A stretch of DNA of 64,000 bases from Xanthomonas rydalmerensis. Lineage in GTDB: Bacteria > Pseudomonadota > Gammaproteobacteria > Xanthomonadales > Xanthomonadaceae. How positions within the stretch are numbered: position 1 is the stretch's first letter; every line of letters starts with the position of its first letter. Position numbers and translations under genes: made by a program. The notes under the pieces were generated by a model. The model did not search any database, was not told the origin of the DNA, and saw nothing but the letters and a program-made list of their open reading frames with translations. Positions 28,441 to 37,366 of this stretch are shown here, piece by piece. The stretch lies in contig NZ_CP126170.1 of the NCBI RefSeq assembly GCF_033170385.1, forward strand, positions 3,000,001 through 3,064,000. Reading direction: 5' to 3'.

Positions 28441-29589
28441 CTACAGCGCGCGAAGCCGCTCGATCGCCGCATCCAGCGTCGCCTCGTTCTTGGCGAAGCA
28501 CAGCCGCGCCAGGCGCTGCCCTTGCGGCGGGTCCTGGTAGAACGGCGACAGCGGGATCGCCGCCACGCCCTTCTCCATGGTCAGCCACTTCACGAACTCG
28601 GTATCGGGCAGGTCGCTGACCGCCGAATAGTCCACCAGCTGGAAGTAGCCGCCCGGGACCGGCAATGGCGTCAGCCGGGTGCCCAACAGTTGTTCACGGA
28701 AGCGGTCGCGCTTGGCCTGGTAGAACGCGCCGAGCTGTTCGTCGTGCTCGGGCTCCTCGCGGATCATCGCGGCGAAGGCGTGCTGGGCCGGGCCGAAGCT
28801 GGTGAAGGTGTTGTACTGGTGGACCTTGCGGAATTCGGCGCTGAGCGCCGGCGGCGCGATCGCGTAGCCGATCTTCCAGCCGGTGCAGTGATAGGTCTTG
28901 CCGAAACTGGAGACGACGAAGGCGCGCTCGCGCAGCTCCGGCCAGCGCAGCACCGATTCGTGGCGGCGGCCGTCGAACACGATGTGCTCGTAGACCTCGT
29001 CGGAGATCAGGAAGATGTCACTGCCACGCAGCAGCTTGGCCACTGCCTGCAGGTCGTCGGCGCCGAACATCGCCCCGGACGGGTTGTGCGGGCTGTTGAG
29101 CATCAGCAGGCGGGTGCGCGGGGTGATCGCCGCGCGCACGCGCTCCCAGTCCACCGCGAACGTGTGCGGGTCCAGCGGCACGTGCACCGCACGCGCGCCG
29201 GCCAGGTCGATCGCCGGCTCGTAGCTGTCGTAGGCCGGATCCAGCACGATCACTTCCTCGCCCGGGCGCACCACGGCGTGGATGGCGTTGAACAGCGCCT
29301 CGGTGGCACCGCTGGTGACGGTGACCTCGGTGTCGGCATCGACCTGGGCGCCGTAGCAGCGCAGCGCCTTCTCGGCGATCGCCTGGCGCAGCGCCGGCAC
29401 GCCGGTCATCGGCGGGTACTGATTGTGGCCGTCGCGCATGGCGCGGGCCAGTGCCTCGATCAGCCGCGGCGGCACCGGGAAATCGGGAAAGCCCTGGCCC
29501 AGGTTGACCGCGCCGTGCTCGGCGGCCAGTTGCGACATCACGGTGAAGATGGTGGTGCCCACCTTGGGCAGCTTGGTCTGCGGATGCAT
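28441..29589 (-). CDS. PLP-dependent aminotransferase, methionine/glutamine type (YbdL-like)
   Basis: Class I/II aminotransferase, probably acting on methionine or other hydrophobic amino acids in salvage. The 382-residue product opens [31 protein letters not shown]. It has SGATEALF for the PLP phosphate, [11 protein letters not shown] (Asn contacting the PLP ring), [12 protein letters not shown], and the Schiff-base Lys in [17 protein letters not shown] near 235. These match YbdL and kynurenine/glutamine aminotransferases. The omega-amidase-like gene downstream supports a transaminase/omega-amidase pair. Upstream, 204 bp separate it from divergent ccmA. Confidence 0.9.
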   Translation of the reverse strand: MHPQTKLPKVGTTIFTVMSQLAAEHGAVNLGQGFPDFPVPPRLIEALARAMRDGHNQYPPMTGVPALRQAIAEKALRCYGAQVDADTEVTVTSGATEALFNAIHAVVRPGEEVIVLDPAYDSYEPAIDLAGARAVHVPLDPHTFAVDWERVRAAITPRTRLLMLNSPHNPSGAMFGADDLQAVAKLLRGSDIFLISDEVYEHIVFDGRRHESVLRWPELRERAFVVSSFGKTYHCTGWKIGYAIAPPALSAEFRKVHQYNTFTSFGPAQHAFAAMIREEPEHDEQLGAFYQAKRDRFREQLLGTRLTPLPVPGGYFQLVDYSAVSDLPDTEFVKWLTMEKGVAAIPLSPFYQDPPQGQRLARLCFAKNEATLDAAIERLRAL

Positions 29590-29793
29590 GCGGGGGATCT
29601 GCGGGCAGCGGGAAAACGCCGAGTGTACGCAAAGCCGCTTGCCGGCGATGCGCCATCGCCTGGCCGCCGCCACGGGGCAATGTGCGCATCGCCGCGTGTG
29701 CCGCCGCCGGCATCCGCCGGACGCCCGCATGCCGATACAATGCGCGCCTTCCCTTGCCGCCCGCCGCCGCGCCATCCGCCGCGGCCTTCGCCG

Positions 29794-30441
29794 ATGACCG
29801 ATCCGCTGTACACCCCGCCGCCGCTGCTGGCCGCGCACGGGCTCACGTTTGCCCGCGACGACGCAGCGGTGTTCGGTCCGCTGGACTTCCACCTGGATGC
29901 CGGCGAGGCGCTGCTGGTGCAGGGCGACAACGGCGCCGGCAAGACCACCCTGCTGCGGGTGCTGGTCGGCCTGCTGCGTGCCGAGGCCGGGCGCATCGAG
30001 ATCGACGGCCACCCGGTGCGGCGCGGCGACCGCGCCCGCTTCATGGCCTACTTGGGCCACCTGGGCGCGCTGAAGGCCGACCTGAGCACCCTGGAGAACC
30101 TGCACTACCTGTGCGGCCTGCAGGGGCGCCGCGCCAAGCAGATGCCCGGCAGCGCGCTGGCCATCGTCGGCCTGGCCGGCTACGAGGACACCCTGGTGCG
30201 GCAGTTGTCCGCCGGGCAGAAGAAGCGCCTGGCGCTGGCGCGGATGTGGCTGTCGCCGGCGCCGCTGTGGCTGCTCGACGAGCCCTACGCCAACCTCGAC
30301 CTGGACGGCATCACCCTGGTCAACCGCATGATCGCCGCGCACCTGCGCAGCGGCGGCGCGGCCCTGGTCACCACCCATGGCGCCTATGCCGCGCCACCGG
30401 TGCGTACCCGCATGCTGAGCTTGAGCGGAGTCGCCGCATGA
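29794..30441 (+). CDS. ccmA: Heme exporter ATP-binding protein CcmA
   Basis: ATPase of the CcmABCD complex that releases holo-CcmE during cytochrome c maturation. The 215-residue protein has Walker [13 protein letters not shown] near 46-57, signature [14 protein letters not shown] and Walker [12 protein letters not shown]. The short length (~200-215) and the LSAGQKKR signature are typical of CcmA. It leads a nine-gene operon ccmABCDEFGHI and overlaps ccmB by ATGA. Confidence 0.95.
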   Translation: MTDPLYTPPPLLAAHGLTFARDDAAVFGPLDFHLDAGEALLVQGDNGAGKTTLLRVLVGLLRAEAGRIEIDGHPVRRGDRARFMAYLGHLGALKADLSTLENLHYLCGLQGRRAKQMPGSALAIVGLAGYEDTLVRQLSAGQKKRLALARMWLSPAPLWLLDEPYANLDLDGITLVNRMIAAHLRSGGAALVTTHGAYAAPPVRTRMLSLSGVAA

Positions 30442-31133
30442 GCCTGGCCACGCCCGTTCCCTCCCTGTGGCAGGCCACCCGCGCACTGCTGGTGCGCGAC
30501 CTGCGCCTGCTGTGGCGACGCCGCGGCGACGCGCTGCAGCCGGCGCTGTTCGCCCTGCTGATCGTGGCGCTGTTCGCGCTGGCGCTGGGCAACCAGCCGC
30601 GCCTGCTCGGCGAGGTGGCCGGTGCCGCGCTGTGGCTGGCGGTGCTGCTGGCCGGCCTGCTGGCGCTGGACAGCCTGTTCCGCAGCGATGCCGAGGACGG
30701 CTCGCTGGAGCAGTGGCTGCTGACGCCGGTGCCGCTGGCCTGGCTGGTATTGGTGCGGGTGCTGTTGCACTGGGTCACCACCGCGTTGCCGCTGATCGTG
30801 GCCGCGCCGCTGCTCGGCGAATTGCTGCACCTGCCGCATGACCGCATGCCGGTGCTGCTGGCATCGTTGGCGCTGGGGACCCCGCTGCTGAGCCTGCTCG
30901 GCGCGGTGGTCGCGGCGCTGACGGTGGGCATGAAGCGCGCCGGCATCCTGGTCGCGCTGCTGGCCTTGCCGCTGTATGTGCCGGTGCTGGTGTTCGGCGC
31001 CGGCAGCGTGGCGGCGGCGGCGCAGGGCCTGGACCCGGCCGGCGGCCTGCTGTTGCTGGCCGCGGGTCTGGTGGCGGGCCTGGTGCTGGCGCCACTGGCG
31101 GCGGCCGCGGCGATCCGCATCTCGCTGAGCTGA
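30438..31133 (+). CDS. ccmB: Heme exporter membrane protein CcmB
   Basis: Membrane partner of CcmA. The 231-residue product has about six membrane helices and the CcmB features [29 protein letters not shown] at the start, [26 protein letters not shown] in the middle, and [26 protein letters not shown] near 165-190. Length is normal. A 113-bp gap without a gene separates it from ccmC. Confidence 0.94.
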   Translation: MSLATPVPSLWQATRALLVRDLRLLWRRRGDALQPALFALLIVALFALALGNQPRLLGEVAGAALWLAVLLAGLLALDSLFRSDAEDGSLEQWLLTPVPLAWLVLVRVLLHWVTTALPLIVAAPLLGELLHLPHDRMPVLLASLALGTPLLSLLGAVVAALTVGMKRAGILVALLALPLYVPVLVFGAGSVAAAAQGLDPAGGLLLLAAGLVAGLVLAPLAAAAAIRISLS

Positions 31134-31246
31134 GCCGTTGGCGCAGCGCCGGCGCGGCGGCGGCCGTACCATGCAAGCGCAGTGCTCCATCGCCGTTCCG
31201 TCGTTGTCGCATCGAAGCCCGCCTCCCGCCAGCTAGAATCGTCCGC

Positions 31247-31996
31247 ATGGTCTCTCTCGTCCGCTGGTTCCACCAACTCGGTTCGCCGCCGACCTTCGAT
31301 CGCTTCGCTGCGCGCTGGACCCCGTGGTGTTACCTGGCGGCGCTGCTGCTGGCCGGCGTGGGCATCTGGCAGGCGCTGTTCGTGGTGCCGGCCGACCGCC
31401 TGCAGAGCGACGCCTTCCGCATCCTCTACATCCATGTGCCCAGCGCCTGGATGAGCCTGTTCGTGTTCGGCCTGATGGCCGTGTACGCGGCCATCGCCCA
31501 GGTGTGGCGGATCAAGTTGTGCGAGATCCTGGCGATGGCCTGCGCGCCGATCGGCGCCGCCTTCACCCTGATCACCCTGCTGACCGGCAGCATCTGGGGC
31601 AAGCCGATGTGGGGCGCCTGGTGGGACTGGGACCCGCGCCTGACCACCGAGCTGATCCTGCTGTTCCTGTACATCGGCGTGATGGGCCTGTACCTGGCGA
31701 TCGAGGACCGGCGCACCGCCGCGCGTGCGGCCGGGCTGCTCGCCATCGTCGGCGTGGTGCTGCTGCCGGTGATCCGCTATTCGGTGGTGTGGTGGAACTC
31801 GCTGCACCAGGGCCAGACCATCCGCCTGTTCGGCCAGTCCAGCATGGACCCGAGCATGCTGCCCCCGCTGTGGCTGATGGTGGCCGCGACCAAGTTCTGG
31901 TTCGCCGGCTCGCTGCTGGCGCGCGCGCGCGCCGACAACCTGCGCCGCGAGGCCGGCAAGGACTGGGTGACGCAACTGGCGGAGGCGCGCGGATGA
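31247..31996 (+). CDS. ccmC: Heme handling protein CcmC
   Basis: Loads heme onto CcmE at the periplasmic face. The 249-residue protein has six membrane helices and the tryptophan-rich WWD motif [28 protein letters not shown] near 120-147. The heme-ligand histidines are in [11 protein letters not shown] near 61 and [11 protein letters not shown] near 180. These match the CcmC signature closely. Its end overlaps ccmD by four bases. Confidence 0.95.
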   Translation: MVSLVRWFHQLGSPPTFDRFAARWTPWCYLAALLLAGVGIWQALFVVPADRLQSDAFRILYIHVPSAWMSLFVFGLMAVYAAIAQVWRIKLCEILAMACAPIGAAFTLITLLTGSIWGKPMWGAWWDWDPRLTTELILLFLYIGVMGLYLAIEDRRTAARAAGLLAIVGVVLLPVIRYSVVWWNSLHQGQTIRLFGQSSMDPSMLPPLWLMVAATKFWFAGSLLARARADNLRREAGKDWVTQLAEARG

Positions 31997-32169
31997 ACTA
32001 CCTGCCGTATGTGGTCGGTGCCTATGCGGTGTTCGCCGGCGTGCTGCTCGCCGATTTCGTGCTGGCGCGGCTGCAGGTGCGCACTGCGCTGCGGGCGGCG
32101 CGGCTGCGCGCGCAACGCAAGCGCCAGGCCAAGGCCGAACCGGCGCCGCCGCTGGAGCTGAGCCGATGA
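31993..32169 (+). CDS. ccmD: Heme exporter accessory protein CcmD
   Basis: The 58-residue membrane peptide [23 protein letters not shown] has one helix followed by a basic cytoplasmic tail ([14 protein letters not shown]), the standard CcmD layout. It supports release of holo-CcmE by CcmABC. ATGA overlaps join it to ccmC and ccmE. Confidence 0.93.
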   Translation: MNYLPYVVGAYAVFAGVLLADFVLARLQVRTALRAARLRAQRKRQAKAEPAPPLELSR

Positions 32170-32615
32170 ACCCGCAGCGCAAGCGCCGCCTGCTGTGGCT
32201 GATGCTGCTGGTGCTGGCCGCCGGCCTGACCACCACGCTGGTGGCGATGGCCCTGCAGCGCAATACCGCCTACCTGTACACCCCGGCCGAAGTGCTGGCC
32301 GGCAAGACCGGCGCGCACGCGCGCTTCCGCCTCGGCGGCATGGTCGAGAAAGGCTCGTTCCAGCGCGCCCCGGGTTCGCTGCAGTCGCACTTCCGCGTGA
32401 CCGACGGCGATGCGCAACTGACCGTGCGTTACGACCGGATCCTGCCCGACCTGTTCCGCGAGGGCCAGGCGGTGGTGGCCACCGGCAGCATGCGCGACGG
32501 CGTGTTCGTCGCCGAGGACGTGCTGGCCAAGCACGACGAGACCTACATGCCGAAGGAGCTGGCGGACAAGATGGGGGATGCGCATCGGAAGCATGACGTG
32601 GGGACGATGCAGTGA
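32166..32615 (+). CDS. ccmE: Periplasmic heme chaperone CcmE
   Basis: Carries heme covalently from CcmC to CcmF. The 149-residue protein has an N-terminal anchor ([22 protein letters not shown]), an OB-fold with [12 protein letters not shown] and [26 protein letters not shown], and the heme-binding His in [11 protein letters not shown] near 123, followed by Tyr. All are family hallmarks. A 207-bp repeat-filled gap then interrupts the otherwise compact operon. Confidence 0.95.
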   Translation: MNPQRKRRLLWLMLLVLAAGLTTTLVAMALQRNTAYLYTPAEVLAGKTGAHARFRLGGMVEKGSFQRAPGSLQSHFRVTDGDAQLTVRYDRILPDLFREGQAVVATGSMRDGVFVAEDVLAKHDETYMPKELADKMGDAHRKHDVGTMQ

Positions 32616-32628
32616 TGGCGCGGAGAGG

Positions 32629-32816
32629 TCGGGACTCGGGACCCGGGACCCGGGACCGGGAAAAGCGGTTGCACAACGTCTGCAGCTTGGCTGCGCATTT
32701 CCGCAGCGAAACTGGCTTTCTCTGCTTTGCCCGGCTCCCGGCTTCTCCCGCGACCACACCACAGCCGTCGCATATGCGCTCTTCCGGGCCCCGGGTCCCG
32801 GGTCACGGGTCCCGGC
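32629..32816. repeat. Facing GGGACCCGGGA repeat pair between ccmE and ccmF
   Basis: Left arm 32629-32660 has GGGACTCGGGACCCGGGACC; right arm 32784-32816 has the inverse (GGGCCCCGGGTCCCGGGTCA). About 120 bp of unrelated sequence lies between them, without a credible gene. The unit separates ccmE from ccmF within the operon and could form a long stem in the messenger. Confidence 0.78.
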
Positions 32817-32822
32817 CGCGCC

Positions 32823-34757
32823 ATGCTGCCTGAGGTCGGCCAACTCCTGCTGATCCTCGCCCTGCTCACTGCCGTGCTGCAGGCGGCGCTGCCATTGGCC
32901 GGCGCGCAGCGCGGCGATGCGCGCTGGATGGGCGTGGCGCGGCCGGCGGCGTTCGCGCAGCTGGCGCTGGTCGCCGGCGCCTTCGCGATCCTCACCCACG
33001 CCTTCGTGACCCAGGATTTCTCGGTGGCCTATGTCGCCGAGAACTCCAACTCGCTGCTGCCGCTGGTGTACCGCTACTCCGCGGTGTGGGGCGCGCACGA
33101 GGGTTCGCTGCTGCTGTGGACGCTGATCCTGGCGCTGTGGACCGGCGCGGTGGCGCTGTATTCGCGGCGCCTGCCGGCGCAGGTGGTGGCGCGGGTGATC
33201 GGCACCCTCGCGCTGGTGAGCGTGGGCTTCCTGGCGTTCCTGCTGTTCACCTCCAACCCGTTCGCGCGGCTGCTGCCCGCGCCGCTGGAAGGGCGCGATC
33301 TCAATCCGCTGCTGCAGGACCCCGGCCTGGTAATCCATCCGCCGCTGCTGTACGCCGGCTACGTCGGCTTCGCGGTGCCGTTTGCGTTCGCCATTGCCGC
33401 GCTGCTGGACGGCCAGGTGGACGCGCGCTGGCTGCGCTGGACGCGGCCGTGGACCAATGTGGCCTGGGGCTTTCTGACCATCGGCATCGCGCTCGGCAGC
33501 TGGTGGGCGTACTACGAACTGGGCTGGGGCGGCTGGTGGTTCTGGGATCCGGTGGAGAACGCCAGCTTCATGCCATGGCTGGCCGGTGCGGCGTTACTGC
33601 ATTCGCAGGCGGTCACCGAAAAGCGCGGCAGCTTCGGCGCCTGGACCCTGCTGCTGGCGATCGCCGCATTCTCGCTGTCGCTGCTGGGCACCTTCCTGGT
33701 CCGCTCCGGCGTGCTGACCAGCGTGCACTCCTTCGCCGCCGATCCCACCCGCGGCCTGTTCATCCTGGTGTTCCTGAGCCTGCTGTGCGGCGGCGCGCTG
33801 CTGCTGTACGCACTGCGCGGCGGCCGCGTGGCGGCGTCGGCCGACGAGGCGCGGCAACGCTTCGCCCCGGCCTCGCGCGAGACCCTGCTGCTGGCCAACA
33901 ACCTGCTGCTGACCTGCGCCTGCGCGATGGTGCTGCTGGGCACGCTGTATCCGCTGCTGGCCGATGCGCTGGACCTGGGCAAGCTGTCGGTGGGACCGCC
34001 CTACTTCGGCACCTTGTTCATCGTGCTGATGGCGCCGCTGGTGGCGCTGCTGCCGTTCGGCCCGCTGACCCGCTGGCAGCGCGAACAGGCGTCGCGGCCA
34101 CTGGCATTGCTGGCACCGTGGGCTGGCCTGGCTCTGCTGGCCGGCGCGATCGGCTTCTTCCTGGCACCGCAGGGCGCGTGGAAGACCGCCGCCGGCGTCG
34201 CCGCGGCAACCTGGGTGCTGCTGGGCACCGCGCGCTTCGTGTGGAGCCGGCGGCAGCTCAAGGGCAGCCGCTTCACCGCCGAGATGCTGGGCATGACCCT
34301 GGCCCACACCGGCATCGCCGTGTTCCTGGCCGGTGCGCTGCTGGTCGAGGCGCTGGAACAGCAGCGCGAAGTGGCGCTGGCGCCCGGACAGCACCTGGAC
34401 CTGGGCCGCTACCGCTTCGAGCTGCAGGGCCTGGACGAGCGCAAGGGCCCCAACTACGTGGCCGAACGCGCGCACGTGCAGGTGCTGCGCGACGATCGCC
34501 CGCTGGCGCTGCTGCACCCGGAAAAGCGCCTGTACGCCAGCGGCGGCCAGAACATGACCGAGGCCGGGATCCACCCCGGCCTGTTCGGCGACGTCTACGT
34601 CGCCCTGGGCGAGCCGCTGGGCGGCAACGCCTGGGCGATGCGCGTGCACGTCAAACCCTTCGTGCGCTGGATCTGGCTTGGCGCGGCGCTGATGGCGCTG
34701 GGCGGTTTCGTCACCGCCGCCGACCGGCGCTTCCGTCGTTCTCCGGAGACCCCCTGA
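32823..34757 (+). CDS. ccmF: Cytochrome c heme lyase subunit CcmF
   Basis: Core of the heme ligase that attaches heme to apocytochrome c. The 644-residue protein has many membrane helices, FVTQDFSVAYVAENSNSLLPLVYRYSAVWGAHEGSLLLW near 60-100, the periplasmic heme motif GWGGWWFWDPVENASFMPWL near 234-253, and a large C-terminal periplasmic domain ending in a final helix. The start at MLPEVGQL was chosen by family alignment; the frame is open upstream into the repeat element. Overlaps ccmG. Confidence 0.95.
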   Translation: MLPEVGQLLLILALLTAVLQAALPLAGAQRGDARWMGVARPAAFAQLALVAGAFAILTHAFVTQDFSVAYVAENSNSLLPLVYRYSAVWGAHEGSLLLWTLILALWTGAVALYSRRLPAQVVARVIGTLALVSVGFLAFLLFTSNPFARLLPAPLEGRDLNPLLQDPGLVIHPPLLYAGYVGFAVPFAFAIAALLDGQVDARWLRWTRPWTNVAWGFLTIGIALGSWWAYYELGWGGWWFWDPVENASFMPWLAGAALLHSQAVTEKRGSFGAWTLLLAIAAFSLSLLGTFLVRSGVLTSVHSFAADPTRGLFILVFLSLLCGGALLLYALRGGRVAASADEARQRFAPASRETLLLANNLLLTCACAMVLLGTLYPLLADALDLGKLSVGPPYFGTLFIVLMAPLVALLPFGPLTRWQREQASRPLALLAPWAGLALLAGAIGFFLAPQGAWKTAAGVAAATWVLLGTARFVWSRRQLKGSRFTAEMLGMTLAHTGIAVFLAGALLVEALEQQREVALAPGQHLDLGRYRFELQGLDERKGPNYVAERAHVQVLRDDRPLALLHPEKRLYASGGQNMTEAGIHPGLFGDVYVALGEPLGGNAWAMRVHVKPFVRWIWLGAALMALGGFVTAADRRFRRSPETP

Positions 34758-35362
34758 TGTCCGCTCCCGCTCCACGCCGCCTGCCGTTACCCGCCATCCT
34801 GCTGGGCGCCCTGTTCTTCCTCGGCCTGCTGGCGTTGATGGTGTATGCGGTGCAGCGCTCCGGCAGCGCCGATCGCGACGCGCTGCCGTCGGCCCTGATC
34901 GGCAAGCCGGCACCGGCGTTCGAACTGCCGCTGCTGCACGACGCCTCGATCCGCGTGCGCAGCAGCGAGTTGCGCGGCGCGCCGTACGTGCTCAACGTGT
35001 GGGGCAGCTGGTGCCCGGCCTGCCGCGAGGAACACCCGGTGCTGACCCGCTTCGCGCTGAGCAAGCGCGTGCGGGTGATCGGCTACGACTGGAAGGACAG
35101 CCGCGAGGACGCGCTGCGCTGGCTGGAACAGCTCGGCAATCCGTTCCTGGCGGTGCTGTTCGATCCCGAGGGACGCACGGCGATCGACTGGGGCGTGGCC
35201 GCGGCACCGGAGACCTTCCTGGTCGATGCGCGCGGCGTGGTGCGTTGGAAGCACGCCGGCCCGCTGACCGACCAGATCATCCGCGACGAACTGCTGCCGG
35301 CCTTGCAGCAGGCCGAGCGCGACGCGCCGCCGACGCGGGCGCAGGGCAAGGCCACGCCATGA
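34757..35362 (+). CDS. ccmG: Thiol:disulfide interchange protein CcmG/DsbE
   Basis: Membrane-anchored periplasmic thioredoxin that keeps the CXXCH site of apocytochrome c reduced. The 201-residue product has one N-terminal helix (LPAILLGALFFLGLLALMVYAV) and the active site VWGSWCPACREEHP near 82-95, followed by the cis-Pro loop AAPETFLVD. Start ATG overlaps the ccmF stop. Confidence 0.95.
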   Translation: MSAPAPRRLPLPAILLGALFFLGLLALMVYAVQRSGSADRDALPSALIGKPAPAFELPLLHDASIRVRSSELRGAPYVLNVWGSWCPACREEHPVLTRFALSKRVRVIGYDWKDSREDALRWLEQLGNPFLAVLFDPEGRTAIDWGVAAAPETFLVDARGVVRWKHAGPLTDQIIRDELLPALQQAERDAPPTRAQGKATP

Positions 35363-35814
35363 GCCACGGCCGGCGTGCGCTGCGGCTGGGCCTGCTGGCG
35401 CTGCTGGCGTGGTCCACGCTGGCCGGCGCCGAACCGGTGTCCGATCCGACCCCGCTGGCCTACCGCTCCGCCGCCGAGGAAGCGCGCTTCCATGCGCTGA
35501 CCGCCGAACTGCGCTGCGTGCAATGCCAGAACCAGTCGCTGGCCGATTCGCATGCGCAGATCGCCATGGACCTGCGCCGCGAAGTGCTGGAGCTCATGCA
35601 CCAGGGCAAGTCGGATGCGCAGATCAAGCAGTTCCTGGTCGATCGCTACGGCGAGTTCGTGCTGTACCGGCCGCAGCTGGAAGCGCGGACCTGGCTGCTG
35701 TGGTTCGGCCCCTTGCTGCTGTTGGCCGGCGGCGCGGTGGTGCTGATCCGGATGGTGCGCCGGCGCGCGCCGGCGGCGACCGCGCTGCCGCTGCAGGACG
35801 AACAGGAGTGGTGA
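35359..35814 (+). CDS. ccmH: Cytochrome c maturation protein CcmH (CcmL-type N-terminal part)
   Basis: Presents apocytochrome thiols to the heme lyase. The 151-residue protein has a signal peptide (ALLAWSTLAGAEP) and the redox motif ELRCVQCQNQSLADSHAQIAMDLR near 50-73. One C-terminal helix WLLWFGPLLLLAGGAVVLI follows. It corresponds to the N-terminal half of E. coli CcmH; the C-terminal half is the separate ccmI gene four bases downstream. Confidence 0.94.
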   Translation: MSHGRRALRLGLLALLAWSTLAGAEPVSDPTPLAYRSAAEEARFHALTAELRCVQCQNQSLADSHAQIAMDLRREVLELMHQGKSDAQIKQFLVDRYGEFVLYRPQLEARTWLLWFGPLLLLAGGAVVLIRMVRRRAPAATALPLQDEQEW

Positions 35815-35818
35815 GGCG

Positions 35819-36859
35819 ATGCTGAGTTGGGGCATGTCGGCCGCGGCGGTGGCGCTGGCGGCGCTGGTGTTCGCGGTGGTGCTGTGGCCGCTGCGCAGCG
35901 GCGGGCGCAAGGGCGCGGTGCTGGCGGTAGCGGTACTGGCGTTGGGTGTGGCGACCGCAGCGCTGTACGCCCTGGTCGGCACTCCGCGTGCCTTGCAGGC
36001 GCAGAACCGCGAGGCGCCGCGCACGCTGGAAGACGGCGTCAAGCAACTGCAGGCGGCGCTGGCCAAGGATCCGAACCGCGCCGACGGCTGGGCCCTGCTC
36101 GGCCGCAGCCAGCTGTCGCTGGGCCACGCCGCCGAGGCCGCCAACGCCTTCGCACGCGCCGTGCAATTGGCGCCGGAGCAGGCGCCCTTGCTGATCGAAG
36201 CGGCCGAGGCGCGTGCGCTGGCCAATCCGCAACGGCAGTTCGACGACCAGGCGCTGGCCTGGCTGCAGCATGCCCTGCAACTGGCACCGGGCAGCGAACG
36301 CGGCGCCTGGTTCCTGGGCATCGCCCAGCGCCAGCGCGGCCAGGACGCCGCCGCAGCCGCCACCTGGGAAGCGCTGTTGCCGCGCGTGGATGCGGCCACC
36401 GCCGCGGCGCTGCGGCCGCAGATCGATGCGGCCCGCACCGCGGCCGGTCTGCCGGCCTTGCCCGCCGCCGGCAGCGCGGCCGCCCCGGCGCAGGACGCGA
36501 AGGCCCCGGCCAGCAGCGGCCTGACCGTGGCGGTGTCGCTGGATCCGGCGTTCGCCGCCCGCGTACGCCTGCGCGGCGACGCCAGCGTCTTCGTGATCGC
36601 GCGCGTGCCGGGCGGCCCACCAATGCCGGTGGCGGTGCAGAAGCATCCGCTGCAGGCACTGCCGTTGCGGGTGACACTGAGCGATGCGGACAGCCCGATG
36701 CCGACGCAGAAACTCTCGCAGCTGCAGCAGGTGCAGGTGGTGGCGCGGCTGTCGGCCAGCGGCAATGCAATGCGTCAGGAGGGCGATCTGGAATCGGCGC
36801 CGGTGACGGTGACCCTGCCGGCGACCGCGCCGGTGGAGCTGGTGATCGGCAAGCCGTAG
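35819..36859 (+). CDS. ccmI: Cytochrome c biogenesis protein CcmI/CycH (TPR)
   Basis: Apocytochrome chaperone of the heme lyase complex. The 346-residue product has two N-terminal membrane helices (MSAAAVALAALVFAVVLWPL and AVLAVAVLALGVATAALYAL). Tetratricopeptide repeats span about 75-220 (EDGVKQLQAALAKDPNRADGWALLGRSQLSLGHAAEAANAFARAVQLAP). The C-terminal beta-domain starts VAVSLDPAFAARV and contains VFVIARVPGGPPMPVAVQK, the usual CcmI ending. It ends the ccm operon. Confidence 0.93.
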   Translation: MLSWGMSAAAVALAALVFAVVLWPLRSGGRKGAVLAVAVLALGVATAALYALVGTPRALQAQNREAPRTLEDGVKQLQAALAKDPNRADGWALLGRSQLSLGHAAEAANAFARAVQLAPEQAPLLIEAAEARALANPQRQFDDQALAWLQHALQLAPGSERGAWFLGIAQRQRGQDAAAAATWEALLPRVDAATAAALRPQIDAARTAAGLPALPAAGSAAAPAQDAKAPASSGLTVAVSLDPAFAARVRLRGDASVFVIARVPGGPPMPVAVQKHPLQALPLRVTLSDADSPMPTQKLSQLQQVQVVARLSASGNAMRQEGDLESAPVTVTLPATAPVELVIGKP

Positions 36860-37366
36860 CCGTTGCCGCATGGCGCAAGAGCGGCTTTGGGCTTTTTGGG
36901 GATCGGCTGCGACCAGCCCGACCGCGGAAACCCCGTCGCAAGGACAGCAGACCTCTGGCAATGATAAGAGGCTTACGCGGAGGAGCGGCTCGTGTTCCTC
37001 TTCGAGATCAGGCCACGACGTGCCTTATGGGGAATACCAGTCGCGGCTGGAACGAGACGCCAGCAACGACGTGAAGCGCATTTTGCAGGAGCGTCTCTTG
37101 TCCCCTTTTGGGGATCAGTCGCGACGAGGCGCTGCCGATAACGCCCGTCGCGGCTGAAGCCGTTCCTACAAGTGGCCCGCCGTCCCCTCTTAGAAGTGCC
37201 CTAAGCCACTCCTGCGACAACGATGGGTCAAGCTGCACACGGCACAAACAAATTTACAGGCGGCCTAGCGAGGCTCCTGTGCACCCTAGTAGACGCCATC
37301 GCCATCGACACGCTGCATCTCGCACCGCACACACGCCGGATGCGATGGCGCAGCTAGAATCGGCGC
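36860..37366. other. 507-bp intergenic region with degenerate REP copies
   Basis: The region between ccmI and metX has no credible gene. It carries a REP copy at 37147-37169 (minus orientation, one mismatch) and several decayed fragments, such as GAGCGGCTT at 36879 and CAGTCGCGACGAGG near 37116. It looks like a REP graveyard; no clear terminator was identified. Confidence 0.7.
37147..37169 (-). repeat. REP element copy
   Basis: GTCGCGGCTGAAGCCG followed by TTCCTAC is the REP sequence in inverted orientation with one C-to-T change relative to the 27121 copy. Confidence 0.8.

Noticed and set aside
37170..37366. A riboswitch upstream of metX
   Set aside because: I found no arrangement resembling a SAM or SAH riboswitch core; the gap contains decayed REP copies instead.
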